This document shows positions 1 to 6,665 of a DNA stretch of 49,779 bases, one piece after another. Below the pieces are notes generated by a model, which searched no databases, was not told where the DNA came from, and worked only from the letters and a program-made list of their open reading frames with translations. Source of the stretch: Cyclobacteriaceae bacterium (GTDB lineage: Bacteria > Bacteroidota > Bacteroidia > Cytophagales > Cyclobacteriaceae); the NCBI GenBank assembly GCA_019694905.1, contig JAIBBB010000003.1, positions 1-49,779 on the forward strand, in the 5' to 3' direction. A program made the position numbers and the translations under genes. Every line of letters begins with the position of its first letter. Position 1 is the first letter of the stretch.

Positions 1-584
1 ACCAGCCATATTGCCACCAGCATGTTGGGAACCCAGCACAACCAGGCAACGATGCGGTAGGCAGGGTCAAATGCACCAAGTGCAATGCTCAATACAGGCA
101 GCCAAACTCTCAACATGACCGCCGCATAACACGCCGCATAACTATAGATCATTGCCTCGCGATGTCTCACAATATCTCCCACCCTGATATGCTGCCAGGC
201 TTGTACCGTACTTCGCAGCCAGATAACAGCCAACACAGCAAATCCGGCTTTCGCCACCCATCCGCCCGAAGCAAACCACGAGAGATACAGTCCGGCCGTT
301 CCACTGAACAGTACGCTCAATACATACAACTTACCCAGATTTCGATGGATGACAGGCACTGTTCGCCGCCAACCATTATGAAACTGAGACCAGCCCGACA
401 AAAGGGCTATGCCGCCAAAAACGATATGCATGTAGAATCCAGCGTTCCACAGGCCATCCTGAAGAAGCTCCGCTGTCTTGGTCTGGAGGAGACCGAAACG
501 ACGGTCAACCAGGAAATAGATAACAGGATACAGCCCAATGCCAATGGCTGCTGTCGCAAAAGCGATAAATGTGAGTCTCCTCAT
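1..584 (-). CDS. DUF2306-type membrane protein, 3' end cut by window edge
   Basis: This minus-strand frame is open from an ATG at 584 to the left edge, about 194 residues with no stop, so the C-terminus is missing. The protein starts MRRLTFIAF and has several hydrophobic segments (near residues 5-25, 50-65, 85-130 and 150-194). A His-containing stretch (YMHIVFGG) and an 'HRNLGKLYV' motif are typical of DUF2306 proteins, which are small multi-pass membrane proteins of unknown function with conserved histidines resembling haem or metal ligands. Assignment is by remembered family pattern. It is divergent from the gene at 690, with about 105 bases between them. No function beyond membrane location can be given. 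Confidence 0.75.
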   Translation of the reverse strand, partial: MRRLTFIAFATAAIGIGLYPVIYFLVDRRFGLLQTKTAELLQDGLWNAGFYMHIVFGGIALLSGWSQFHNGWRRTVPVIHRNLGKLYVLSVLFSGTAGLYLSWFASGGWVAKAGFAVLAVIWLRSTVQAWQHIRVGDIVRHREAMIYSYAACYAAVMLRVWLPVLSIALGAFDPAYRIVAWLCWVPNMLVAIWL

Positions 585-639
585 GATTCAGCCAAAGATA
601 ACGGTCATTGGCTCGCCAGCAGATCGGCACTTGATTCTT

Positions 640-668
640 TTTGATGTGGCGATCGGACGCTATTTTTA
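640..668 (+). promoter_or_regulatory. Candidate Bacteroidota-type promoter for the gene at 690
   Basis: TTTG at 640-643 is followed after 17 bases by TATTTTTA at 661-668, one mismatch from the TAnnTTTG -7 element. The start codon lies 21 bases further on. The spacing is acceptable for the primary Bacteroidota sigma factor, but the match is imperfect and untested. Confidence 0.3.
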
Positions 669-689
669 CAAAATACCCCTAATGCACCT

Positions 690-1253
690 ATGCATTCTAT
701 CGATGACCTCCGTCTTGAATTGTCTGTCAAAGCCCGGAATGGGCTAGACTTTATCACCGCTGCCTTGATTGTATGGACAGCGATTGCCTTTGTCTGGCGC
801 CTGCCTCTCAGCGCGTACGATCGCGCAGTGATCACGTTCATTGTTGGCGGTCCGATGATTCTTCTGGCACGACTGTTCTCCCGCATCCTGGGCACCACCT
901 GGACTGTGCCTGACAATCCGCTCCAGCCACTCGGGCTCTGGCTCAACTTCGCGCAGTTGTTCTACTTCCCAATTCTGATTTTCGTCCTCATACGCCAGCC
1001 TGATTATTTCGTGTTGGTGTACGTCATCATCACCGCTGCTCATTTCTTCCCATACGCCTGGTACTATCGTGTCCGTGCCTACGCAATCATGGCTGGTGTG
1101 GCAAGCGTTGGGTCAATGTTCGTGGCTCTGATTACTTCCCAGGAACAACTGTTTCTGATACCTGCCTTTATGGCCGTTTGTCTGCTCATACTGGCTGTAT
1201 GGCTTCAGGTTGTGTGGAGACGAAACGTGGAAGTATACAGCTCAAAAAGGTAA
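690..1253 (+). CDS. Small multi-pass membrane protein, DUF7010-like
   Basis: The 187-residue protein begins MHSIDDLRLELSVKARNGLD, a short amphipathic N-terminus, followed by about five or six hydrophobic segments (near residues 20-38, 45-62, 85-103, 105-122, 130-148 and 152-172) and a basic tail. The opening 'LRxELSxKARNGLxFI' pattern is what I associate with the DUF7010 family of uncharacterised membrane proteins; this is recalled, not searched. Its 3' end converges on the oxidoreductase gene ending at 1271, with a small hairpin between the two stops. It has no enzymatic motifs. A function cannot be inferred from context. Confidence 0.75.
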   Translation: MHSIDDLRLELSVKARNGLDFITAALIVWTAIAFVWRLPLSAYDRAVITFIVGGPMILLARLFSRILGTTWTVPDNPLQPLGLWLNFAQLFYFPILIFVLIRQPDYFVLVYVIITAAHFFPYAWYYRVRAYAIMAGVASVGSMFVALITSQEQLFLIPAFMAVCLLILAVWLQVVWRRNVEVYSSKR

Positions 1254-1269
1254 AGTCCGGCTTCGGACT
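1254..1269. terminator. Short hairpin between convergent genes
   Basis: AGTCCG-gctt-CGGACT forms a six-pair hairpin exactly filling the 17-base gap between the stop codons of the genes at 1253 and 1271. It has no T-run on either strand, so termination is only a guess; its position is suggestive. Confidence 0.3.
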
Positions 1270-1270
1270 C

Positions 1271-2419
1271 CTATATCGGTAAACTCTCAAGTTCGCGCAT
1301 GGGCGATACCGTATCCTTGTTTTCAACGGACACTGATACCAAAGCTCCCATTGCTCTGAGATCAGCTATCAGGGTATCCTCGTGGATTCCAGTGCCCATT
1401 CTCCACAGTCCCTTTGGTAATCCGCCCCGCAGGTATTGGTGCACACACGCAACTATTGGCATTGCTGTGAAAAAGTAGGCATCATCGTGTGTTGCCTTTA
1501 TTCGAACATGGCGTTCATAACCGTCTTTCAGTCCCATGGCATCCACCAGAAATACCACTCCCTGATAAGGGCTTGCAAATTGATTCACTCCCCAGGCAAA
1601 CAGGCGACACAGCACTTTCCGCATGAAGCCACGATGCAATTTTTGTGTCATCCATATCAATGGCATAACCACATAGTCAACAAAGCGATTAAATCCCGAT
1701 ACATATACTGCGGCTTCCTGCAATTGGTAACGCTCCTGTTCGGGCCGAATTTCTGACATGGCCATCGGATACATCGGCACAACGCCAAAAGGTATGCCCA
1801 TGTCAATCTTCCGGTACGCATTGTAGGATGCCTTGCTCCATGTTCCATCCTGAAAAACTTCAGCATTGAAGTCAGCAATCATGTCAATGATCTCATGTGC
1901 CTGCTCACCCCGCTCAAAGCGGGCATTCATCGTCATGGCCACAACAGCCGACTGATATTCATCCAGGTACGGTGCTGCGAGCCGAATAAAGGGAGCTGGA
2001 AGTCCCGGATGAAATCCAGCCTGGGCAATGAATGTCCGGCCCGATTGACTGATCTCGCTTGCGATCGATTGAAGGTTCTGGAAAGATGATTCACTCACCA
2101 GTATGTCAAGATAGTCACAGCCTGCCGCTAGTGCCTCCTTCGCAACATCGAGTGAGTACTCAGGCGTTGTTGAAAGTACCATCAACAACTGAACATCCTG
2201 CAAGATCGGTTTCAAGGTTTCTGGTTTGGCAGCGTCTGCAAAGGCTGCCCGGACGCGGCCTTGAAACTCTGCCTGCAATTGAGCGGTCAAAGCATCTGCC
2301 TTTTCTTTGGATCGTCCCGCAATTATAATGTCAGCCTCCGTTTCATGGAGCAGTAATCGTGCAACCACGCGCCCGACAGCGCCATAGCCGCCGAGAAGCA
2401 AGATGGTGGGGGTGTTCAT
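1271..2419 (-). CDS. Saccharopine dehydrogenase-like NAD(P)-binding oxidoreductase
   Basis: The 382-residue protein opens with a Rossmann nucleotide-binding motif, LLLGGYGAVGR (residues 7-17), followed by an acidic/basic pattern (IIIAGRSKEKADAL) that suggests NADP(H) preference. The first third matches the saccharopine dehydrogenase NADP-binding domain, including 'LMVLSTTPEYSLDVAKEALAAGCDYLDI'-like text around residues 80-107. The remainder carries a hydrophobic stretch near 240-300 instead of the lysine-biosynthetic C-terminal domain, as in the family of saccharopine-dehydrogenase-like proteins that reduce unknown, often lipid-related, substrates. The substrate is therefore unknown. It starts downstream of the terminator that ends the AsmA gene, so it probably has its own promoter. 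Confidence 0.8.
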   Translation of the reverse strand: MNTPTILLLGGYGAVGRVVARLLLHETEADIIIAGRSKEKADALTAQLQAEFQGRVRAAFADAAKPETLKPILQDVQLLMVLSTTPEYSLDVAKEALAAGCDYLDILVSESSFQNLQSIASEISQSGRTFIAQAGFHPGLPAPFIRLAAPYLDEYQSAVVAMTMNARFERGEQAHEIIDMIADFNAEVFQDGTWSKASYNAYRKIDMGIPFGVVPMYPMAMSEIRPEQERYQLQEAAVYVSGFNRFVDYVVMPLIWMTQKLHRGFMRKVLCRLFAWGVNQFASPYQGVVFLVDAMGLKDGYERHVRIKATHDDAYFFTAMPIVACVHQYLRGGLPKGLWRMGTGIHEDTLIADLRAMGALVSVSVENKDTVSPMRELESLPI

Positions 2420-2522
2420 ATGTGAACCCGTCAGGTGTGATAGTGACGAGTTGCTGCAAACATACTGCCGCCATACTCAGTGGGAAATGACGTCAGGCAT
2501 ATTTTGCCCAATTGTGGCAAAC

Positions 2523-2551
2523 AAAAAAGCGCGCTCCAAGAGCGCGCTTTT
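2523..2551 (-). terminator. Rho-independent terminator of the AsmA-family gene
   Basis: A 12-base-pair stem (arms 2525-2536 and 2540-2551, loop CAA) is followed on the minus strand by a run of T residues (complement of the A-run at 2523-2528). It lies 17 bases past the stop codon at 2568 and separates that gene from the downstream oxidoreductase. Confidence 0.9.
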
Positions 2552-2567
2552 GATGACGTTGAAAGGG

Positions 2568-5504
2568 CTACTTTTTCTTTTTTAGCAAGTTTTGAAGCTT
2601 GTTCTGCAATACATTCTGAACAGGATTCGCTTTCACGCTATCCTTCTTCACACTGTCCTTTTTGTTGCCCAGCAGGTTGTTTACGACATTTTCAGCCTCC
2701 GTACCCTTTACCACCTCTTTGAGCTTTTCTTTGCCCTTTTCCTCCACCACATTGGTGACTGCTTGTTTGACCTGCTGCTTTTGCTCAGTTGAAACCAGCT
2801 TTGGTTTGGGATCCTTATAAGTTCCACCCAGTCCGATGTTCAGAGGAATCTCACTATTTGGATTCGTCGTTGTCCCTGGGTTAACAAACCCCTGCAATTG
2901 GCTTCCCAGCTGTCCGGCAGGCACCATCATTTTCATTGAATAATCCAATGTGCCGTCCAGTCCGCTGCTTCCGCTGATAGTGGTGGCGTAATTTCCCATT
3001 TTCACGTCAAAGGGTTTTACACTGAGCCGTCCGTTATTGATGGTTGCCGACATCAGCACATCTTTCATTGAAACCTGGTCTGAGTTGCTCAACTTGGTGA
3101 GGGAGGTTATCCCTGATACAAGTTTACTGCCCTGAAGCGCTGCCTGTGCTATTTTAACCAGCCCAGCACCATTCACGGTGCTCATGTTAGGCATCATGTT
3201 CTGCTTGAGTTCACCGCCGACCTTAAAATCAGTTGAGAACGAACCGGACATCATGCCCGCAAAAGGTGCGTAGGTTTTTACCATAGTAAATGAGGATGCA
3301 GCCTCCTTGATACTGAGGTTGTCAATCTTGAGTCCCATGTTGTAAACCGGATGCTTGATGTCCTTCGTGTTGTAAGTTCCATTTACACCAAATGACCCTC
3401 CCATCATGTTGAACTTCACATCGTGTAAATCCGCTGTGCTGTTGCGAACAATGATGTCGCCTGCAACATTGGTCAATACATAATCCATCATTTTGACTGT
3501 GCCAATCGCTGATTTGAGAGTGAAATCGACATTGGCGGGGATTGGAATTACGCTAAGCGAGGTGGTGTCAGTTGTGCTTTCGGTGGATGAGGTCATGAAT
3601 TCATTAAGATCAACCGTTGTGGAATTAAAGGTGACGACACCCTGTATGACCTCATTGTGCCCGAGTGCATAACCAATATAATTCGATACCACACCGGTAA
3701 CCCTGTAATCTGTCCTTCCAACCGTTCCATCCAGTTGCTTCAACTCAATTTTGCGGGGATCAAAGGAAAGCTGCGCGGACCCGATCGCCACAGGAGGTTG
3801 GCCTTTCATATTGAGCTTGAAGTTGCTGAGCATGGCTGTCCCGCTGGTTGGCAACTTGTCATAGCGACTGGCCTTCACATCTGAAAACTTCCCTTTCGTT
3901 TCCAGATCTGCCTTGACCAGGCCGGCAACAGTCATGTCTGTCAGAGGAAAGATCTTTGTAATCTTCTCCAGGTCAACGCCGCCCTTTGCCTTGAGATCCC
4001 AGGTATAATCGTCGAGGTTCTGAAGCAACAGTGACGCAGTGAACTGATCTCCGCCCATGAGCATCGAAAAGTCCGGCACACTAATGACTGTCTCCGCCAT
4101 TTTCGAAGACGCATTCTTTACAGTCGCATTGAAATGAAGGTCTTCCAGAGGTATTGGAAACTGTCCTGATTTCACATACCCGTCGGCAAGGGTCATCGCC
4201 ACATCGACTGTGGGAATAAGGTGCCGGATGCTGTCGTAAACGCCTTGCGCCTGAGCTTTGACCGTGAAAATGCCCTTCAACTCAAGACTGTCAATGGGAA
4301 ACATTTTGGTGAGTTCGCCCAGGTCAAGGCGGGCCGCTACGCTGGCAGCCATCCGATAGTCCTTCAGATTCTCAACCTTCAAAGCAGCATCCACAGGATT
4401 TGAGCCAAAATCAAGGTGCATCCTTTTCAGGTCCACCACCGTGTGCTCAATCACACCATCCTTGTTGTCGACCACCATGTCCATGTTGATGTTGCTCACA
4501 GCCGTTGGAAGTCCCGGATATTGAAAGAAGCCATCTTTCACCTTCAGATCAACTCCAAAGGCTGGCATTTGCTTGTCACTGAATGTCCCCTTGACAAGAC
4601 CGCTGAATGCGAGTTCACCCCGCGTTTCCAGGTTAGCAAAACTCTGAGTGTATATTCCGGGAACCAATGAAAGAAGGCTCTTGAAGGAGTTTTCCTGTGT
4701 TTTGTACGTGATGTCCATTTCATAGGAGTCCGCGTTCATTTTGAACCAACCATCAAAGCTCATGGCAAAATCGTTAAGCCGTGCTTTATTCTCCTTGAAA
4801 GTATATCTTGAAAATTCTTCACTAATGCCAATGACAGCCTCGATGTCAGCCCGCTTGTTGCTGATGTATTCAGTTCCGCCATAGGCAACCGTTACCAAAT
4901 CGGCGTGACTGCTGGTAGTAAGATCAAATAGTTTCTCGTTGAAGTCTCCGCTTCCGGAGTGGTTGAGCCCCTTCAGAGACATATAAAACGGCATAGATTG
5001 GTCGTCATATACCAATGAACCGTTGACCACTTCCCAATGATCAATGCCAAATGAGAATTTGGAAGGCTCAGTGGATTGCACAGTATCTGATGTAGGTACT
5101 GCAATATCATAGTTAGCCCTGCCATCCTTAAGAACAGTCACATTGATTTGGGGGTTTAACAACGTGATGCCCTTTACCAGAAGTTGGTTGCCGAACAGCA
5201 CATCCTTCAGGTTGATCTCCACTTCGAATCGATCCACTACAAAAAGGTGCTCCCCGGCAAAAGGCTCGCGGTTAAACACACCCAGGGTATCAACCGAAGC
5301 CGTCACACTGGGGAAATGCCTGAAAAAAGACAAATTAAAATTGTCCACGTTGAACACCACATCGGCATTCACCGATTTTGCAATCTGCTCATCCAGTGCC
5401 TTCTTGATATCATCCTTGAACACAACGGGGAGGATGAAGGCTGCTGCTACAATGAGCACGAAAAAGATGGCCAATCCAATGAGGATCTTCTTGATGATTT
5501 TCAT
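2568..5504 (-). CDS. AsmA-family envelope protein
   Basis: I place the start at the ATG at 5504 (MKIIKKILIG), giving 978 residues. The frame stays open upstream to 5768, but that extension overlaps the DinB-like gene in another frame and would put 88 residues in front of a perfect N-terminal signal anchor. Residues 7-29 form one transmembrane helix. The rest is a long, beta-rich region with repeated short segments ending in an AsmA_2-like domain (about 700-880) and a Lys-rich tail (KKDSVKKDSVK, LQNLLKKKK). AsmA-like proteins are periplasm-spanning, bridge-shaped proteins linked to phospholipid or outer-membrane homeostasis. That role is family knowledge, not shown here. It lies 83 bases downstream of the DinB pair and ends at a strong terminator. 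Confidence 0.85.
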   Translation of the reverse strand: MKIIKKILIGLAIFFVLIVAAAFILPVVFKDDIKKALDEQIAKSVNADVVFNVDNFNLSFFRHFPSVTASVDTLGVFNREPFAGEHLFVVDRFEVEINLKDVLFGNQLLVKGITLLNPQINVTVLKDGRANYDIAVPTSDTVQSTEPSKFSFGIDHWEVVNGSLVYDDQSMPFYMSLKGLNHSGSGDFNEKLFDLTTSSHADLVTVAYGGTEYISNKRADIEAVIGISEEFSRYTFKENKARLNDFAMSFDGWFKMNADSYEMDITYKTQENSFKSLLSLVPGIYTQSFANLETRGELAFSGLVKGTFSDKQMPAFGVDLKVKDGFFQYPGLPTAVSNINMDMVVDNKDGVIEHTVVDLKRMHLDFGSNPVDAALKVENLKDYRMAASVAARLDLGELTKMFPIDSLELKGIFTVKAQAQGVYDSIRHLIPTVDVAMTLADGYVKSGQFPIPLEDLHFNATVKNASSKMAETVISVPDFSMLMGGDQFTASLLLQNLDDYTWDLKAKGGVDLEKITKIFPLTDMTVAGLVKADLETKGKFSDVKASRYDKLPTSGTAMLSNFKLNMKGQPPVAIGSAQLSFDPRKIELKQLDGTVGRTDYRVTGVVSNYIGYALGHNEVIQGVVTFNSTTVDLNEFMTSSTESTTDTTSLSVIPIPANVDFTLKSAIGTVKMMDYVLTNVAGDIIVRNSTADLHDVKFNMMGGSFGVNGTYNTKDIKHPVYNMGLKIDNLSIKEAASSFTMVKTYAPFAGMMSGSFSTDFKVGGELKQNMMPNMSTVNGAGLVKIAQAALQGSKLVSGITSLTKLSNSDQVSMKDVLMSATINNGRLSVKPFDVKMGNYATTISGSSGLDGTLDYSMKMMVPAGQLGSQLQGFVNPGTTTNPNSEIPLNIGLGGTYKDPKPKLVSTEQKQQVKQAVTNVVEEKGKEKLKEVVKGTEAENVVNNLLGNKKDSVKKDSVKANPVQNVLQNKLQNLLKKKK

Positions 5505-5587
5505 ATCGGGTAGGGTGAACTTCAAAAGCAAATTTACGAAAGGGACGGCTACCGAAAGGGGCCGACACAAGGAATAAAAACAACGCG

Positions 5588-6133
5588 CTATCGACTGATT
5601 CCCGGGCCTGCTGGACCCAGCAAACGCCTCAATTGCGCCTGATGGTGCTGAAAGTGTGCCAACACAAACTGCAGGGCCTGCCCCAGGTCGAGGCGTCCTG
5701 CAAATACGTGCCTGTAGATTTTCCTGCGACTGTACTCTGAAGGTACGGAGTGCAGGAACCTGGTCCAATCCTCCGCCAATCTCACTCTATCAGCCTCCAG
5801 ATGACGCAAATCCTGCCCAATACCCGTTTGATTGAGGACCACCCTGGGGGCCTTATATCGCAACGGCAGCCTTTGTGTGAGGATGAGAAATTGGATCTTT
5901 AGTGTCTCCCAGAAACCTGAATCGTCGAGGGTAGCAATGCCCAACGATTTCTTCTGCATATACTGTAGTGAGGTGCGCTCTGCGGCAATCAGATGGGCCA
6001 CCACTTCCAGCGCGTTCCATTGACCCGGCGGCGATGCCAGCAATTTTTCAGGTGGCAGTGATTTCAGTTGGGCAAACAATCCCGCCCATTGCGCATCCAG
6101 TCTATTCCAATGTGCCTGGAACAAGGGCTGCAT
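5588..6133 (-). CDS. DinB-fold putative metal-dependent protein (second of a pair)
   Basis: I start this at the ATG at 6133, giving 181 residues; a TTG one codon earlier (6136) is possible. The stop of the upstream gene and this ATG overlap as TGATG, implying translational coupling. The protein is a helical bundle of the DinB/YfiT type: the expected three metal-binding histidines appear as H47 (EVVAHLIAAE) and H160/H164 (AHFQHHQAQ). Family members include thiol-transferase-like and uncharacterised enzymes. They are unrelated to the DinB DNA polymerase. Substrate unknown. The sequence is rich in Leu, Gln and Arg and lacks a signal peptide, so it is probably cytoplasmic. Confidence 0.8.
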   Translation of the reverse strand: MQPLFQAHWNRLDAQWAGLFAQLKSLPPEKLLASPPGQWNALEVVAHLIAAERTSLQYMQKKSLGIATLDDSGFWETLKIQFLILTQRLPLRYKAPRVVLNQTGIGQDLRHLEADRVRLAEDWTRFLHSVPSEYSRRKIYRHVFAGRLDLGQALQFVLAHFQHHQAQLRRLLGPAGPGISR

Positions 6134-6654
6134 CAATGAGGGGCTTGGTTGAGATATCGCTCCTGCAGAATGCGGCGGTGATGGGTTTCGTGACCGGCGA
6201 TAATGAAGCCAAGTGCGCTTACACTGAGTTCATTGGTGTTGATGTGACCCTTGCGTGCAAGCATCTCCTCGGTGAATGCCTCAAACAGATCAAGCGTTGA
6301 TGTTCGGAGATGCTGCATCTCGTCAGCGATCTTCTTCAAACTCCGGCTGCTGGCATTAGCCTCCGGAGCATAGCTATTCTCATCGAAACTACTCAACACC
6401 GTCTTGTCGTTGCGGGCAAATCGCAAGGCACGATAGGCGAAAATGCGCTCTGCATCCTGCATGTGACACAACAACTCGCGGATGGTCCACTTGCCGTCCG
6501 CATAACGGTAATCAGCTTTGGCCGGAGGGATGGAGTGAATAAGCTCAAGTGTTCTGTATCCCGATACCCGAAGCGCAATCAGCACGTCAGGTTCGGTTAT
6601 CAGTTTTACATAGTTCTTGTAGAAAGACGGAACTGTTTCAAGATTGAGAAACAT
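6133..6654 (-). CDS. DinB-fold putative metal-dependent protein (first of a pair)
   Basis: The 173-residue protein matches the DinB_2 pattern common in Bacteroidota: W56-T-I-R-E followed by H64 (ELLCHMQDAER), then a C-terminal H155 and H159 (GHETHHRRIL). These three histidines are the expected divalent-metal ligands. No signal peptide is visible. It overlaps the next DinB-like gene by one base (TGATG) and starts 11 bases downstream of the sensor gene ending at 6666, so the sensor, the two DinB-like genes and possibly the AsmA gene may be co-transcribed. Proteins of this fold are recruited to many small-thiol-dependent reactions. Nothing here fixes the substrate. Confidence 0.85.
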   Translation of the reverse strand: MFLNLETVPSFYKNYVKLITEPDVLIALRVSGYRTLELIHSIPPAKADYRYADGKWTIRELLCHMQDAERIFAYRALRFARNDKTVLSSFDENSYAPEANASSRSLKKIADEMQHLRTSTLDLFEAFTEEMLARKGHINTNELSVSALGFIIAGHETHHRRILQERYLNQAPH

Positions 6655-6665
6655 GCGATAAGGAT

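Noticed and set aside
162-644. Plus-strand frame of 160 codons at the left edge
   Set aside because: It is the antisense of the truncated DUF2306-type gene, whose minus-strand translation has consistent membrane helices.
5505-5768. N-terminal extension of the AsmA-family gene by 88 residues
   Set aside because: It overlaps the DinB-like gene in another frame, has no signal sequence, and the internal ATG at 5504 starts a textbook signal anchor.
5588-6654. DinB translesion DNA polymerase
   Set aside because: The name refers to the DinB/YfiT four-helix fold; the proteins are 173-181 residues with metal-binding histidines and no polymerase motifs.
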